From an uncultured Corynebacterium sp. (GTDB lineage: Bacteria > Actinomycetota > Actinomycetes > Mycobacteriales > Mycobacteriaceae), in assembly GCF_946222835.1 (NCBI RefSeq), contig NZ_CAMIHD010000027.1:1-22149 (forward strand): 22,149 nt of DNA, read 5' to 3'. The notes under the pieces were generated by a model. That model was not told the DNA's origin, did no database searches, and worked only from the letters and a program-made list of their open reading frames with translations. Within the stretch, counting starts at the first letter, position 1. The number at the start of each line of letters is the position of its first letter. Of the stretch, positions 8,217 through 14,237 are shown one piece after another. A program made the position numbers and the translations under genes.

Positions 8217-8270
8217 ACCAGCTCCCCTTCTTCGCCGCATTATGTGGTGGAGGAGGGGAGCCGGTGTTTT
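8217..8270 (+). terminator. rho-independent terminator of gdhA
   Basis: An 18-bp stem including a few G-U pairs (8221-8238 with 8244-8261) and loop ATTAT, extended outside one mismatch by CCA/CGG-type pairing and followed by GTGTTTT. It ends the gdhA transcript. Confidence 0.85.
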
Positions 8271-8353
8271 AAATACGTGTCATAGATTCCCTACGCGTGA
8301 AGGTGGACCAGCAAGACCGACTATAGAAGTTAAATCAGCAGTACACACTCGGT

Positions 8354-8368
8354 GCGTGGCCTCCACGC
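8354..8368. promoter_or_regulatory. palindrome in the sepIVA promoter region
   Basis: GCGTGG-CCT-CCACGC is a perfect 6-bp inverted repeat that lies where the -35 of the sepIVA promoter should be. It is a candidate operator. A second overlapping repeat, GGCCTC/GAGGCC (8358-8363 and 8378-8383), is also present. No known regulator motif is recognised. Confidence 0.25.
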
Positions 8369-8386
8369 CTGGCAGGTGAGGCCATG

Positions 8387-8392
8387 TAAAAT
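8387..8392 (+). promoter_or_regulatory. -10 promoter element of sepIVA
   Basis: TAAAAT followed by 7 nt and the ATG at 8400. There is no Shine-Dalgarno sequence near the start, so a leaderless transcript is predicted. Confidence 0.55.
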
Positions 8393-8399
8393 TCGCAGC

Positions 8400-9158
8400 A
8401 TGTACCGTGTCTTTGAGTCCCTAGATGAATTAGTCCAGCACTTGGAAGAGGCCCATAGCCTCCCCATGACCTCTAATTGCATGGTTCCGCGCCATGAAAT
8501 GCTCGCGCTTCTCGACGACCTGCGGAATGCACTGCCCGTTGAGATTGATGACGCGCAGGACGTTTTGGATAAGCAGGATGAAATCTTGCATGGCGCCGAA
8601 GAGCGCGCGGACCAGACCATCAATGACGCTAATGCGCAGGCAGATGACATCGTGGGGCACGCCCGCGAGGAGGCAGATGCCACGGTGTCCCACGCAGAAC
8701 AGCATGCTGCCAAGCTGGTAGCTGATGCCGAAGCTCATGCACAGTCCATGGTGGAGCAAGCCCGTGCGGAAGCAGACCGCACCATCGCCCAGGCTAATGA
8801 CGAATATGAGCGTTCCGTTGCAGAAGGCCGCGCAGAACAAGAGCGTCTGGTTTCGGAATCAGAAGTTGTTCGCCGCGCCGATGAAGAAGCACACCGCATC
8901 GTGGAGTCTGCTCACACCGAATCTAACCGTTTGCGCAGCGAATGCGATGAGTTTGTGGATGGCAAACTTAGCGAATTCGAAACCACGCTCAACGGCCTGC
9001 TGCGCACCGTAAGCTCGGATCGCTCTGCACTGCGCGGCGGTGCCGGGGTACGCTCCCGCGGCGGCGACTATTCGGCGCCGGGCCGCGCCGGTGGCGCAGC
9101 GGGTGGTACACGCTACTCGGAAGGTGAGGCCTATGAGCGTCGCTATAACGAGCGCTAA
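8400..9158 (+). CDS. sepIVA: SepIVA-like DivIVA-domain septation protein
   Basis: The 252-aa protein has the N-terminal module MYRVFESLDELVQHLEEA...LPMTSNCMVPRHEMLALLDDLRNALP, which I recognise from mycobacterial SepIVA (Rv2927c). That essential DivIVA-family protein acts at the septum and in cell elongation. The middle (residues about 45-215) is an Ala/Glu-rich heptad coiled coil with many HAREEADATV-type repeats. The tail is Gly/Arg/Ser-rich and disordered. Start 8400 is chosen over an upstream in-frame start because the family begins MYRVFE and a TAAAAT box lies 7 nt before it. In M. tuberculosis the gene is next to the DUF177-rnc-fpg genes. Here a membrane-protein gene and a terminator intervene. 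Some pipelines call it an ATP-synthase B-like or DivIVA protein. Confidence 0.85.
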   Translation: MYRVFESLDELVQHLEEAHSLPMTSNCMVPRHEMLALLDDLRNALPVEIDDAQDVLDKQDEILHGAEERADQTINDANAQADDIVGHAREEADATVSHAEQHAAKLVADAEAHAQSMVEQARAEADRTIAQANDEYERSVAEGRAEQERLVSESEVVRRADEEAHRIVESAHTESNRLRSECDEFVDGKLSEFETTLNGLLRTVSSDRSALRGGAGVRSRGGDYSAPGRAGGAAGGTRYSEGEAYERRYNER

Positions 9159-9235
9159 AGCACTACCTTTACTCTCATTCAGTCCCTAAGCTCTATGGCC
9201 CGTTTATAACGAGGCCATGGACTAGGGAGGGGCGA

Positions 9236-9244
9236 GGGGGGGGG
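9236..9244. repeat. homopolymeric G tract (9 G)
   Basis: Nine consecutive G residues in the non-coding interval after sepIVA, inside a G-rich stretch. A preceding imperfect inverted repeat (CCCTA...ATGGCC / GGCCAT...TAGGG, about 9183-9226) may be a weak terminator lacking a U-tract. Length variation is to be expected. Confidence 0.6.
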
Positions 9245-9267
9245 AATCTAAAGCGCCAGGCACGGCC

Positions 9268-9334
9268 AAAGGCCCTGTTGGGTGGGCAGGCGGTTTGTCG
9301 TACACCGTCTACCCACCCAACAGGGCCTTTTTTA
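9268..9334. terminator. bidirectional rho-independent terminator
   Basis: A perfect 19-bp stem (9268-9286 with 9312-9330) continues after one mismatch by a 7-bp stem (9288-9294 with 9304-9310). Seven T follow on the plus strand and AAA precedes it on the other side. It serves the convergent sepIVA and membrane-protein genes. Confidence 0.93.
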
Positions 9335-9353
9335 TTGGTTACTCCCAGCTGGC

Positions 9354-10001
9354 TCAAGCAGTAGCGCGGGAGCAAGGCTGTCTTGCCGGAATCGCTTTTC
9401 CTGCTTCTGTATAAGCAGGCGAGTCTAGTGCACGCTGGGCAGTCGTGTGTTCTTCGACTTGTGGGGTGAGATGCTCATCTGCACCGGATTGGACAGCCAT
9501 ACATGCTGCGATAGTCGTGGTCACCAAGCCGGGGAAAAGGAATGCTACGAGTGCGGTAAAGAAATAGGAAGATAGTGACGTTAATGCGCTATCACTGAAA
9601 TTCTGGGGGAAGCACACGGCACACACGCTAAGGAGAGCACCGGTAGCCAGCAACATTGTGCCTACAGAAATGAGCGCTGTAGGAATGGTCGCGCGGGAGA
9701 ACCAAGTGATAGTACCGGCGCTTAGGGAAAAGATGAGCGCGCCGGTAAGAACCGAAAGGTCCATGCCGGTGGGTAAGACCAAAATGGCACCAGCTACCAC
9801 ACCGGCAACGACGCTACAGATGAGTGCGGTAAATAAGCGAATTCCACTTGCTCCGTACATTCCTGAACGGTCCGGCCGTGGAGTGGCGTGAACGAGCACA
9901 CCGGCAGTAGCTAACACCGCAGCGGGAAGGCAACTAAACACGGTGAAACTAAGTGCTATGCTGCGTAGATCGGTGGAGGCTAGCGCCAAGTGGTAGGTCA
10001 T
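9354..10001 (-). CDS. hypothetical membrane protein, about five transmembrane segments
   Basis: Not recognised. The 215 residues contain five hydrophobic stretches: SIALSFTVFSCLPAAVLATA, LFTALICSVVAGVVAGAILV, LTGALIFSLSAGTITWF, ALISVGTMLLATGALLSVCA and FFTALVAFLFPGLVTTTIAA. A hydrophilic tail of about 50 residues rich in Ala, Thr and Glu follows and is probably cytoplasmic. There is no signature motif for transport or catalysis. On the minus strand, TAGTGT lies 6 nt before the ATG and GGAAG immediately precedes it, so initiation is probably leaderless. The gene interrupts the sepIVA-DUF177 neighbourhood seen in mycobacteria and shares a terminator with sepIVA. Confidence 0.72.
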   Translation of the reverse strand: MTYHLALASTDLRSIALSFTVFSCLPAAVLATAGVLVHATPRPDRSGMYGASGIRLFTALICSVVAGVVAGAILVLPTGMDLSVLTGALIFSLSAGTITWFSRATIPTALISVGTMLLATGALLSVCAVCFPQNFSDSALTSLSSYFFTALVAFLFPGLVTTTIAACMAVQSGADEHLTPQVEEHTTAQRALDSPAYTEAGKAIPARQPCSRATA

Positions 10002-10097
10002 GCTTCCACACTAAGGGCGGTTTTCACCTGCGAAAAGACTAATCCGGAAAGGCATAGGTCCTTTTACTTTAAACGCCAGATTCTTGACAGAAACTCG

Positions 10098-10150
10098 GCT
10101 TGCGCGGTCCGCTAGGCGGAGCTTGCGCGGTCCGCTAGGCGGAGCTTGCG
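10098..10150. repeat. 23-bp tandem repeat with hairpin, 2.3 copies
   Basis: Two identical 23-bp units (10098-10120 and 10121-10143) followed by the first 7 bases of a third (10144-10150). Each unit contains the palindrome TCCGC-TAG-GCGGA. The array lies 25-77 bp before the DUF177 start, immediately upstream of its putative -10, so it could affect transcription of the DUF177-rnc-mutM operon or form tandem RNA or cruciform hairpins. Confidence 0.9.
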
Positions 10151-10158
10151 GGGCAAGG

Positions 10159-10164
10159 TAGACT
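10159..10164 (+). promoter_or_regulatory. candidate -10 of the DUF177-rnc-mutM operon
   Basis: TAGACT lies 10 nt before the DUF177 ATG. No good -35 is at normal spacing, because the repeat array occupies that position. A consensus-like TTGACA lies at 10084-10089 but is 69 bp away and no -10 was seen at the right distance from it. Confidence 0.4.
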
Positions 10165-10174
10165 ACCCAGTGTT

Positions 10175-10720
10175 ATGACATCACCATTGAAGTTCGATGT
10201 GGGCGAATTGTTGAACGCCCAAGGCGCTGACGCACTGCCGGAACAACGCATCCAGACCGGCCCCGCACCCGAGAGGATTGGCGTAGAGATGATCGCCATT
10301 CCACAGGGCGAAGAGCTCACCGTAGACGCTACCTTGACCCCACTTGGTGCAGGTGTCCTGGTGGATGCCAACATTTCCGGGCAGCTTACCGGGGAATGCT
10401 CCCGTTGTTTGAAGGAGCTGCACCCGCAGCTTGATCTGCACGTCACGCAAGTCTTCGCCGCCGATGAGTCCTTCGTCTCTGGAGACGATACAACAGACGA
10501 CGATGAAGGCTCGGGAGATGAGATTCCAGAGATTGAGGATGATGAGCTGGACCTTCTGCAGGCCGTTATCGATGAGGCGGGGCTAGAACTTCCCTTTGCG
10601 CCGGTGTGCGAGGATGGCTGCGAAATTGCTACGCCAGAGGGCGTGACCACCGGTATCTCTGGCGAAAAGGACGAAGATAAGGTCGATCCCCGCTGGGCCG
10701 GTTTGGAGAAGTTCCTATGA
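10175..10720 (+). CDS. YceD/DUF177 family protein
   Basis: The DUF177 family is linked to 23S rRNA or large-subunit accumulation (YceD in E. coli and plants). The 181-aa protein has the family's two cysteine pairs, CSRC (C75, C78) and CEDGC (C145, C149), likely a metal-binding site. An acidic insert (DDTTDDDEGSGDEIPEIEDDE) lies between them, and the usual end DPRWAGLEKFL is present. It is the first gene of an operon: its stop overlaps the rnc start by 4 bp (ATGA). In many bacteria DUF177 precedes rpmF, whereas in actinobacteria it precedes rnc as here, which fits a role in ribosome maturation. Confidence 0.9.
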   Translation: MTSPLKFDVGELLNAQGADALPEQRIQTGPAPERIGVEMIAIPQGEELTVDATLTPLGAGVLVDANISGQLTGECSRCLKELHPQLDLHVTQVFAADESFVSGDDTTDDDEGSGDEIPEIEDDELDLLQAVIDEAGLELPFAPVCEDGCEIATPEGVTTGISGEKDEDKVDPRWAGLEKFL

Positions 10721-11487
10721 GCCGCAAAAAGAAGCTAACCGGGGAAGAGGCGCTGGCAGCCGAGTTTGCTGCAGTAGACCACACCCCGTTGTTGGAATCC
10801 CTCGGTGTGGAATTGCAGCCTGAGCACCTGTGCTTGGCGTTGACCCACCGTTCATTTGCTAATGAGAATGGGCACTTGCCAAACAACGAGCGCTTGGAGT
10901 TTTTGGGCGATGCGGTGCTGGGCCTTTCAGTGGCCTCCCAGCTCTACATCACCTATCCTTCCCGGCCGGAATCGGATATTTCCAAGATGCGCGCTTCCAT
11001 CGTTTCGCGCTATGGCCTTTCTGATATCGCCCGGGAGATAAACTTGGGCCCGCATATTCTGCTGGGCAAGGGTGAGCAATCCACCGGCGGCCGCGATAAG
11101 GATTCCATTCTTGCCGATACCGCCGAGGCGATCTTCGGTGCCATCTACCGCGAGCACGGTTTTGAAACGGCGCGTGACGTCATCTTGCGTTTATTTGCGG
11201 AGAAGATAGAAAATGCGACTGTGAGCGGGCGCCACCTGGATTGGAAAACCACTTTGCAGGAGCTGTGTGCGGAGCTGAAGGCGCCGATGCCGGTCTATTC
11301 GGCCACCTCCACCGGTCCCGAGCATGACCAGACATTTACCGCAGTCGCTACTGTTGCTGGTCTGACCGTGGGCAATGGTGTGGGGCATAATAAAAAGCTC
11401 GCCGAGCAGCAGGCAGCTCAGGAGGCCTGCCAGACCTTGCGTGAAACCCCGCTTTTAGTGCAAGGCACTGCACATAAAGAAAGCTAG
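10717..11487 (+). CDS. rnc: ribonuclease III
   Basis: Double-stranded-RNA endonuclease that processes rRNA precursors and some mRNAs. The 256-aa protein has the signature NERLEFLGDAVL (E58, E61, D65) and the second acidic pair in DTAEAIFGAIY (D134, E137), all expected Mg2+ ligands. The C-terminal dsRNA-binding domain (about residues 172-245) ends in VGHNKKLAEQQAAQEAC. The start overlaps DUF177 by 4 bp, indicating translational coupling, and mutM follows after 2 bp. It appears complete and functional. Confidence 0.96.
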   Translation: MSRKKKLTGEEALAAEFAAVDHTPLLESLGVELQPEHLCLALTHRSFANENGHLPNNERLEFLGDAVLGLSVASQLYITYPSRPESDISKMRASIVSRYGLSDIAREINLGPHILLGKGEQSTGGRDKDSILADTAEAIFGAIYREHGFETARDVILRLFAEKIENATVSGRHLDWKTTLQELCAELKAPMPVYSATSTGPEHDQTFTAVATVAGLTVGNGVGHNKKLAEQQAAQEACQTLRETPLLVQGTAHKES

Positions 11488-11489
11488 GT

Positions 11490-12305
11490 ATGCCGGAATT
11501 ACCGGAAGTCGAGTCCGTCCGCCGAGGCCTTGCACCCCACGTGGTGGGACGGACTTTTGAGTCTGTAGCGGTGTTACACCCGCGCGCTAATCGTGGCCAA
11601 GATGAGCCACTATCGGGTCTTCTCGTAGGTAAAGAAATTGCTGCAGTGGCCAGGCGCGGGAAATTCATGTGGCTCGAATTTGTGGGCGAAGATTCTATGG
11701 ACCCTCACCGCGACGTCCTCTTTATCCACCTAGGTATGTCGGGACAGGTCCGTATCGGCGCCACTGATTCATCGCATCTACGCATTAGCGCCCAGTTGAG
11801 CGGCGGGGCAGAGCTTAGCTTTGTTGACCAGCGCACCTTTGGATATTGGCTCTATGCCCCGTGGTCGAAAATTTCGCACATTGGCATTGATCCGTTGGAA
11901 CCAGACTTCGACATCGTGGCTACCGCACGGCGCCTGCGGGCAAAGAAGACCGCTGTGAAAACCGCGCTTTTGGATCAGACCTTGGCTTCTGGAATCGGAA
12001 ATATTTACGCCGATGAATCCTTATGGGCAGCACAAATTTCGCCCCGCAAGAAAGCCTCGACCTTGCGGCAAAAAGATGCCATCGCCCTGCTCGAAGCAGC
12101 CCAGGAGGTTATGACTGCCGCCCTAAAAGTGGGTGGCACGAGCTTTGATTCCTTGTACGTTAACGTGAACGGTGAATCGGGGTACTTTTCTCGTTCATTG
12201 GCAGCATATGGGCGTGCTGGCCAGCCCTGTCGGCGGTGCGCAACGCCCTTGGAGCGCTGCGTAATTTCAGGGCGTTCCACCCATTTCTGCCCCCATTGTC
12301 AATAA
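11490..12305 (+). CDS. mutM: formamidopyrimidine-DNA glycosylase
   Basis: Removes 8-oxoguanine and formamidopyrimidines from DNA and cuts the abasic strand. The N-terminus MPELPEVE carries the catalytic proline (P2) and E3. A lysine in RRGKFMW, the block HLGMSGQ, and the helix-two-turn-helix region around LASGIGNIYADESLW are all present. The C-terminal zinc finger is intact (C247, C250, C267, C270, with GRSTHFCPHCQ at the end). At 271 aa it is the normal length. It follows rnc after 2 bp, so it is cotranscribed with rnc and DUF177, as in other actinobacteria. Confidence 0.96.
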   Translation: MPELPEVESVRRGLAPHVVGRTFESVAVLHPRANRGQDEPLSGLLVGKEIAAVARRGKFMWLEFVGEDSMDPHRDVLFIHLGMSGQVRIGATDSSHLRISAQLSGGAELSFVDQRTFGYWLYAPWSKISHIGIDPLEPDFDIVATARRLRAKKTAVKTALLDQTLASGIGNIYADESLWAAQISPRKKASTLRQKDAIALLEAAQEVMTAALKVGGTSFDSLYVNVNGESGYFSRSLAAYGRAGQPCRRCATPLERCVISGRSTHFCPHCQ

Positions 12306-12318
12306 GTTAGGGCGCATT

Positions 12319-12337
12319 GGGTTCACGTTGTGAACCC
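12319..12337. promoter_or_regulatory. palindrome upstream of the symporter, candidate operator
   Basis: GGGTTCAC-GTT-GTGAACCC is a perfect 8-bp inverted repeat with a 3-bp centre, 14 bp after the mutM stop and ending 8 bp before the symporter's -10. It covers the -35 position. With no U-tract after it, an operator is more likely than a terminator, though it could also slow read-through from mutM. Confidence 0.45.
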
Positions 12338-12345
12338 TAAGGCAG

Positions 12346-12351
12346 TAAATT
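12346..12351 (+). promoter_or_regulatory. -10 promoter element of the symporter
   Basis: TAAATT followed by exactly 7 nt and the ATG at 12359. No Shine-Dalgarno sequence lies before the start, so a leaderless transcript is predicted. Confidence 0.5.
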
Positions 12352-12358
12352 ATTCTGC

Positions 12359-13858
12359 ATGGATTTTCTTGAAAATGTCGTAACGACATTTAATGACGGC
12401 GTCTGGTCGTGGATTCTGCCCTGGCTGCTGATTGCTGCCGGCCTATTCTTCGGCATCCGTACCGCATTGGTGCAGGTGCGCATGGTGCCGGATATGTTCC
12501 GCGCCGTCGTCGAGCGGCCCAAGGGGGAGGGCCGCGACGAGGACGAGGACTATGGCGGCCTTTCCGCCTTCAAGGCCTTTACCATTTCGGCCGCCTCCCG
12601 CGTCGGCACCGGCAACGTGGCTGGTGTGGCGGTGGCTATTTCCGTGGGCGGTCCAGGTGCCGTCTTCTGGATGTGGCTGATTGCCATCCTGGGTGGCGCT
12701 ACTGCCTTTATTGAGTCGACCCTGGCGCAGCTTTGGAAAGTCCGCGATGGCAATGGGTACCGCGGTGGCCCGGCGTACTATATGAAGCGCGGACTGGGGT
12801 GGGGCCCGCTCGGCGTGCTTTTCTCCATCGCCATCGCCTTTACCTTTGGCTTGGTATACAACGCCTTCCAGACCAACGCCATTGCGGATGCAGTGTCCTT
12901 CTCCTTTGACCGCGATGACACTACGTTCCGCTCCATTATCGGCATTGTGATCGCCGTGGTTGCAGGTCTTATCATCTTTGGTGGTGTGAACCGCATTGCC
13001 AATATCACCCAGGTCATCGTGCCATTTATGGCGGTGGCATACCTGCTCGTCGGCGGTTTTGTAGTCATTACCAATTTTGACAAGGTACCGGGAATGATTG
13101 GCGATATCGTCGGTCACGCTCTAGGAATCAAGGAAATCGCGGGTGCCGGTCTCGGTGCGGCCATGATGAAGGGTATTCAGCGCGGTCTGTTTTCTAATGA
13201 GGCCGGCGAAGGCTCTGCTCCCAACGCTGCGGCTACCGCGGCCGTCTCTCACCCAGTTAAGCAAGGCTTGGTCCAGACCCTCGGCGTGTACTTCGACACC
13301 TTGGTGGTATGTACCATCACCGCCTTCATCATCCTGTTGGGCCCTGAGATTGCCTATGGGGCAGAGGCAGAAGGCGTCTCCTTGACCCAGGCCGCTTTGT
13401 CTTCTGAGGTGGGCGAGTGGGGAATTCACTTCGTCAGCTTTATCCTCTTCTTCCTGGCTTTCTCTTCCATCCTGGGCAACTACTACTTGGCGGAATCTAA
13501 TCTGGAGTACCTCACCCAGAGCAAGCCTGCACTGGTGATTTTCCGCCTCGTCGTGCTTTTCTTTGTCTGGTTCGGTGCGGTGGGCTCGCTGCCGTTGGTC
13601 TTTGCCTTGGCCGATACCGGCGCGGCAACGATGGTGATCCTCAATATCCTCGCCATCGTGCCGCTATCCGGGGTGGCCATTAAATTGCTCAAGAATTACA
13701 ACGAGCAACGCAGCCACGGCATTGACCCGATATTCCACCGCGATATGCTGCCGGAGCTTAAAGGTGTGGAGTGCTGGGACGGCTCCGACCCCGTCACTCG
13801 TCGCAGCGAAGAGGACCGCCGTGTCCTGCAAAATAAAGGACAGCATGATCACTACTAA
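12359..13858 (+). CDS. alanine/glycine:cation symporter family protein (AGCS)
   Basis: Inner-membrane sodium- or proton-coupled transporter for small neutral amino acids (alanine/glycine type, AgcS/AlsT family). The 499 residues form about 10-11 hydrophobic segments. Family blocks include SRVGTGNVAGVAVAISVGGP followed by GAVFWMWLIAILGG, YRGGPAYYMKRGLG, and QRGLFSNEAGEGSAPNAAA. The tail from about residue 455 is hydrophilic and ends in an Asp/His/Tyr stretch. It sits between mutM and acyP, which are close neighbours in related genomes, so it looks like an inserted transport gene with its own promoter and a palindromic operator candidate. The exact substrate is unknown. acyP follows after 16 bp. 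Confidence 0.92.
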   Translation: MDFLENVVTTFNDGVWSWILPWLLIAAGLFFGIRTALVQVRMVPDMFRAVVERPKGEGRDEDEDYGGLSAFKAFTISAASRVGTGNVAGVAVAISVGGPGAVFWMWLIAILGGATAFIESTLAQLWKVRDGNGYRGGPAYYMKRGLGWGPLGVLFSIAIAFTFGLVYNAFQTNAIADAVSFSFDRDDTTFRSIIGIVIAVVAGLIIFGGVNRIANITQVIVPFMAVAYLLVGGFVVITNFDKVPGMIGDIVGHALGIKEIAGAGLGAAMMKGIQRGLFSNEAGEGSAPNAAATAAVSHPVKQGLVQTLGVYFDTLVVCTITAFIILLGPEIAYGAEAEGVSLTQAALSSEVGEWGIHFVSFILFFLAFSSILGNYYLAESNLEYLTQSKPALVIFRLVVLFFVWFGAVGSLPLVFALADTGAATMVILNILAIVPLSGVAIKLLKNYNEQRSHGIDPIFHRDMLPELKGVECWDGSDPVTRRSEEDRRVLQNKGQHDHY

Positions 13859-13874
13859 GAGCTAGGGAGACTGC

Positions 13875-14159
13875 ATGACCAAGGAAAGAATGACCGCTTT
13901 TGTCCACGGACACGTCCAAGGCGTGGGCTTTCGATGGTGGACGCGCTCCCGTGCCCTCGAGCTCGGCTTGAGCGGTCATGCTACTAATTTGGCCGATGGT
14001 CGGGTGCAGGTTGTAGCCGAAGGACCGCGGGAGAAATGTGAGGAATTGCTAGGGCTCCTCAAAGAACAGCCCAGTATGACTCGCCGACCAGGAACGGTGG
14101 ATCTAGTAGTCGAGCAATGGGCTGCCCCTAAGGGAGAATCCGGTTTTATTGAACGCTAA
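13875..14159 (+). CDS. acyP: acylphosphatase
   Basis: Small cytosolic enzyme hydrolysing acyl phosphates. The 94-aa protein has the phosphate-binding loop HGHVQGVGFRWW with catalytic R20 and the second motif GHATNLADGRVQVVAEG with N38, both required for activity. AGGGAG about 5-10 nt before the ATG is a proper ribosome binding site, unlike the leaderless genes around it, which fits expression from the symporter transcript 16 bp upstream. acyP next to smc is the usual actinobacterial arrangement. Confidence 0.93.
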   Translation: MTKERMTAFVHGHVQGVGFRWWTRSRALELGLSGHATNLADGRVQVVAEGPREKCEELLGLLKEQPSMTRRPGTVDLVVEQWAAPKGESGFIER

Positions 14160-14170
14160 TGCACAGCACA

Positions 14171-14215
14171 TGCCCACAGTCGCGAGCCTTGAGGCTCGGC
14201 TGGGCAGCTTTACTC
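14171..14215 (+). terminator. probable terminator/attenuator between acyP and smc
   Basis: A two-part hairpin: outer TGCCCA/TGGGCA (14171-14176 with 14201-14206) and inner CGAGCC-TTGA-GGCTCG (14183-14198). It is followed by GCTTTACTCT, a poor U-tract, so termination may be partial. Confidence 0.5.
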
Positions 14216-14224
14216 TAGGCTTGC

Positions 14225-14230
14225 TAAACT
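14225..14230 (+). promoter_or_regulatory. -10 promoter element of smc
   Basis: TAAACT followed by exactly 7 nt (AACCCAA) and the ATG at 14238. No Shine-Dalgarno sequence is seen, so a leaderless transcript is predicted. Confidence 0.5.
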
Positions 14231-14237
14231 AACCCAA

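Noticed and set aside
9193..9375. 60-codon minus-strand frame over the sepIVA terminator
   Set aside because: It is made of the terminator hairpin and G tract and has no RBS or motif.
10084..10089. TTGACA as the -35 of the DUF177 operon
   Set aside because: It is 69 bp from the TAGACT -10 candidate, and no TANNNT at 16-19 bp spacing was found. Removing the repeats does not restore normal spacing either.
10098..10150. Short CRISPR-like array
   Set aside because: The units are directly abutting with no spacers and there are no cas genes, so it is a simple tandem repeat.
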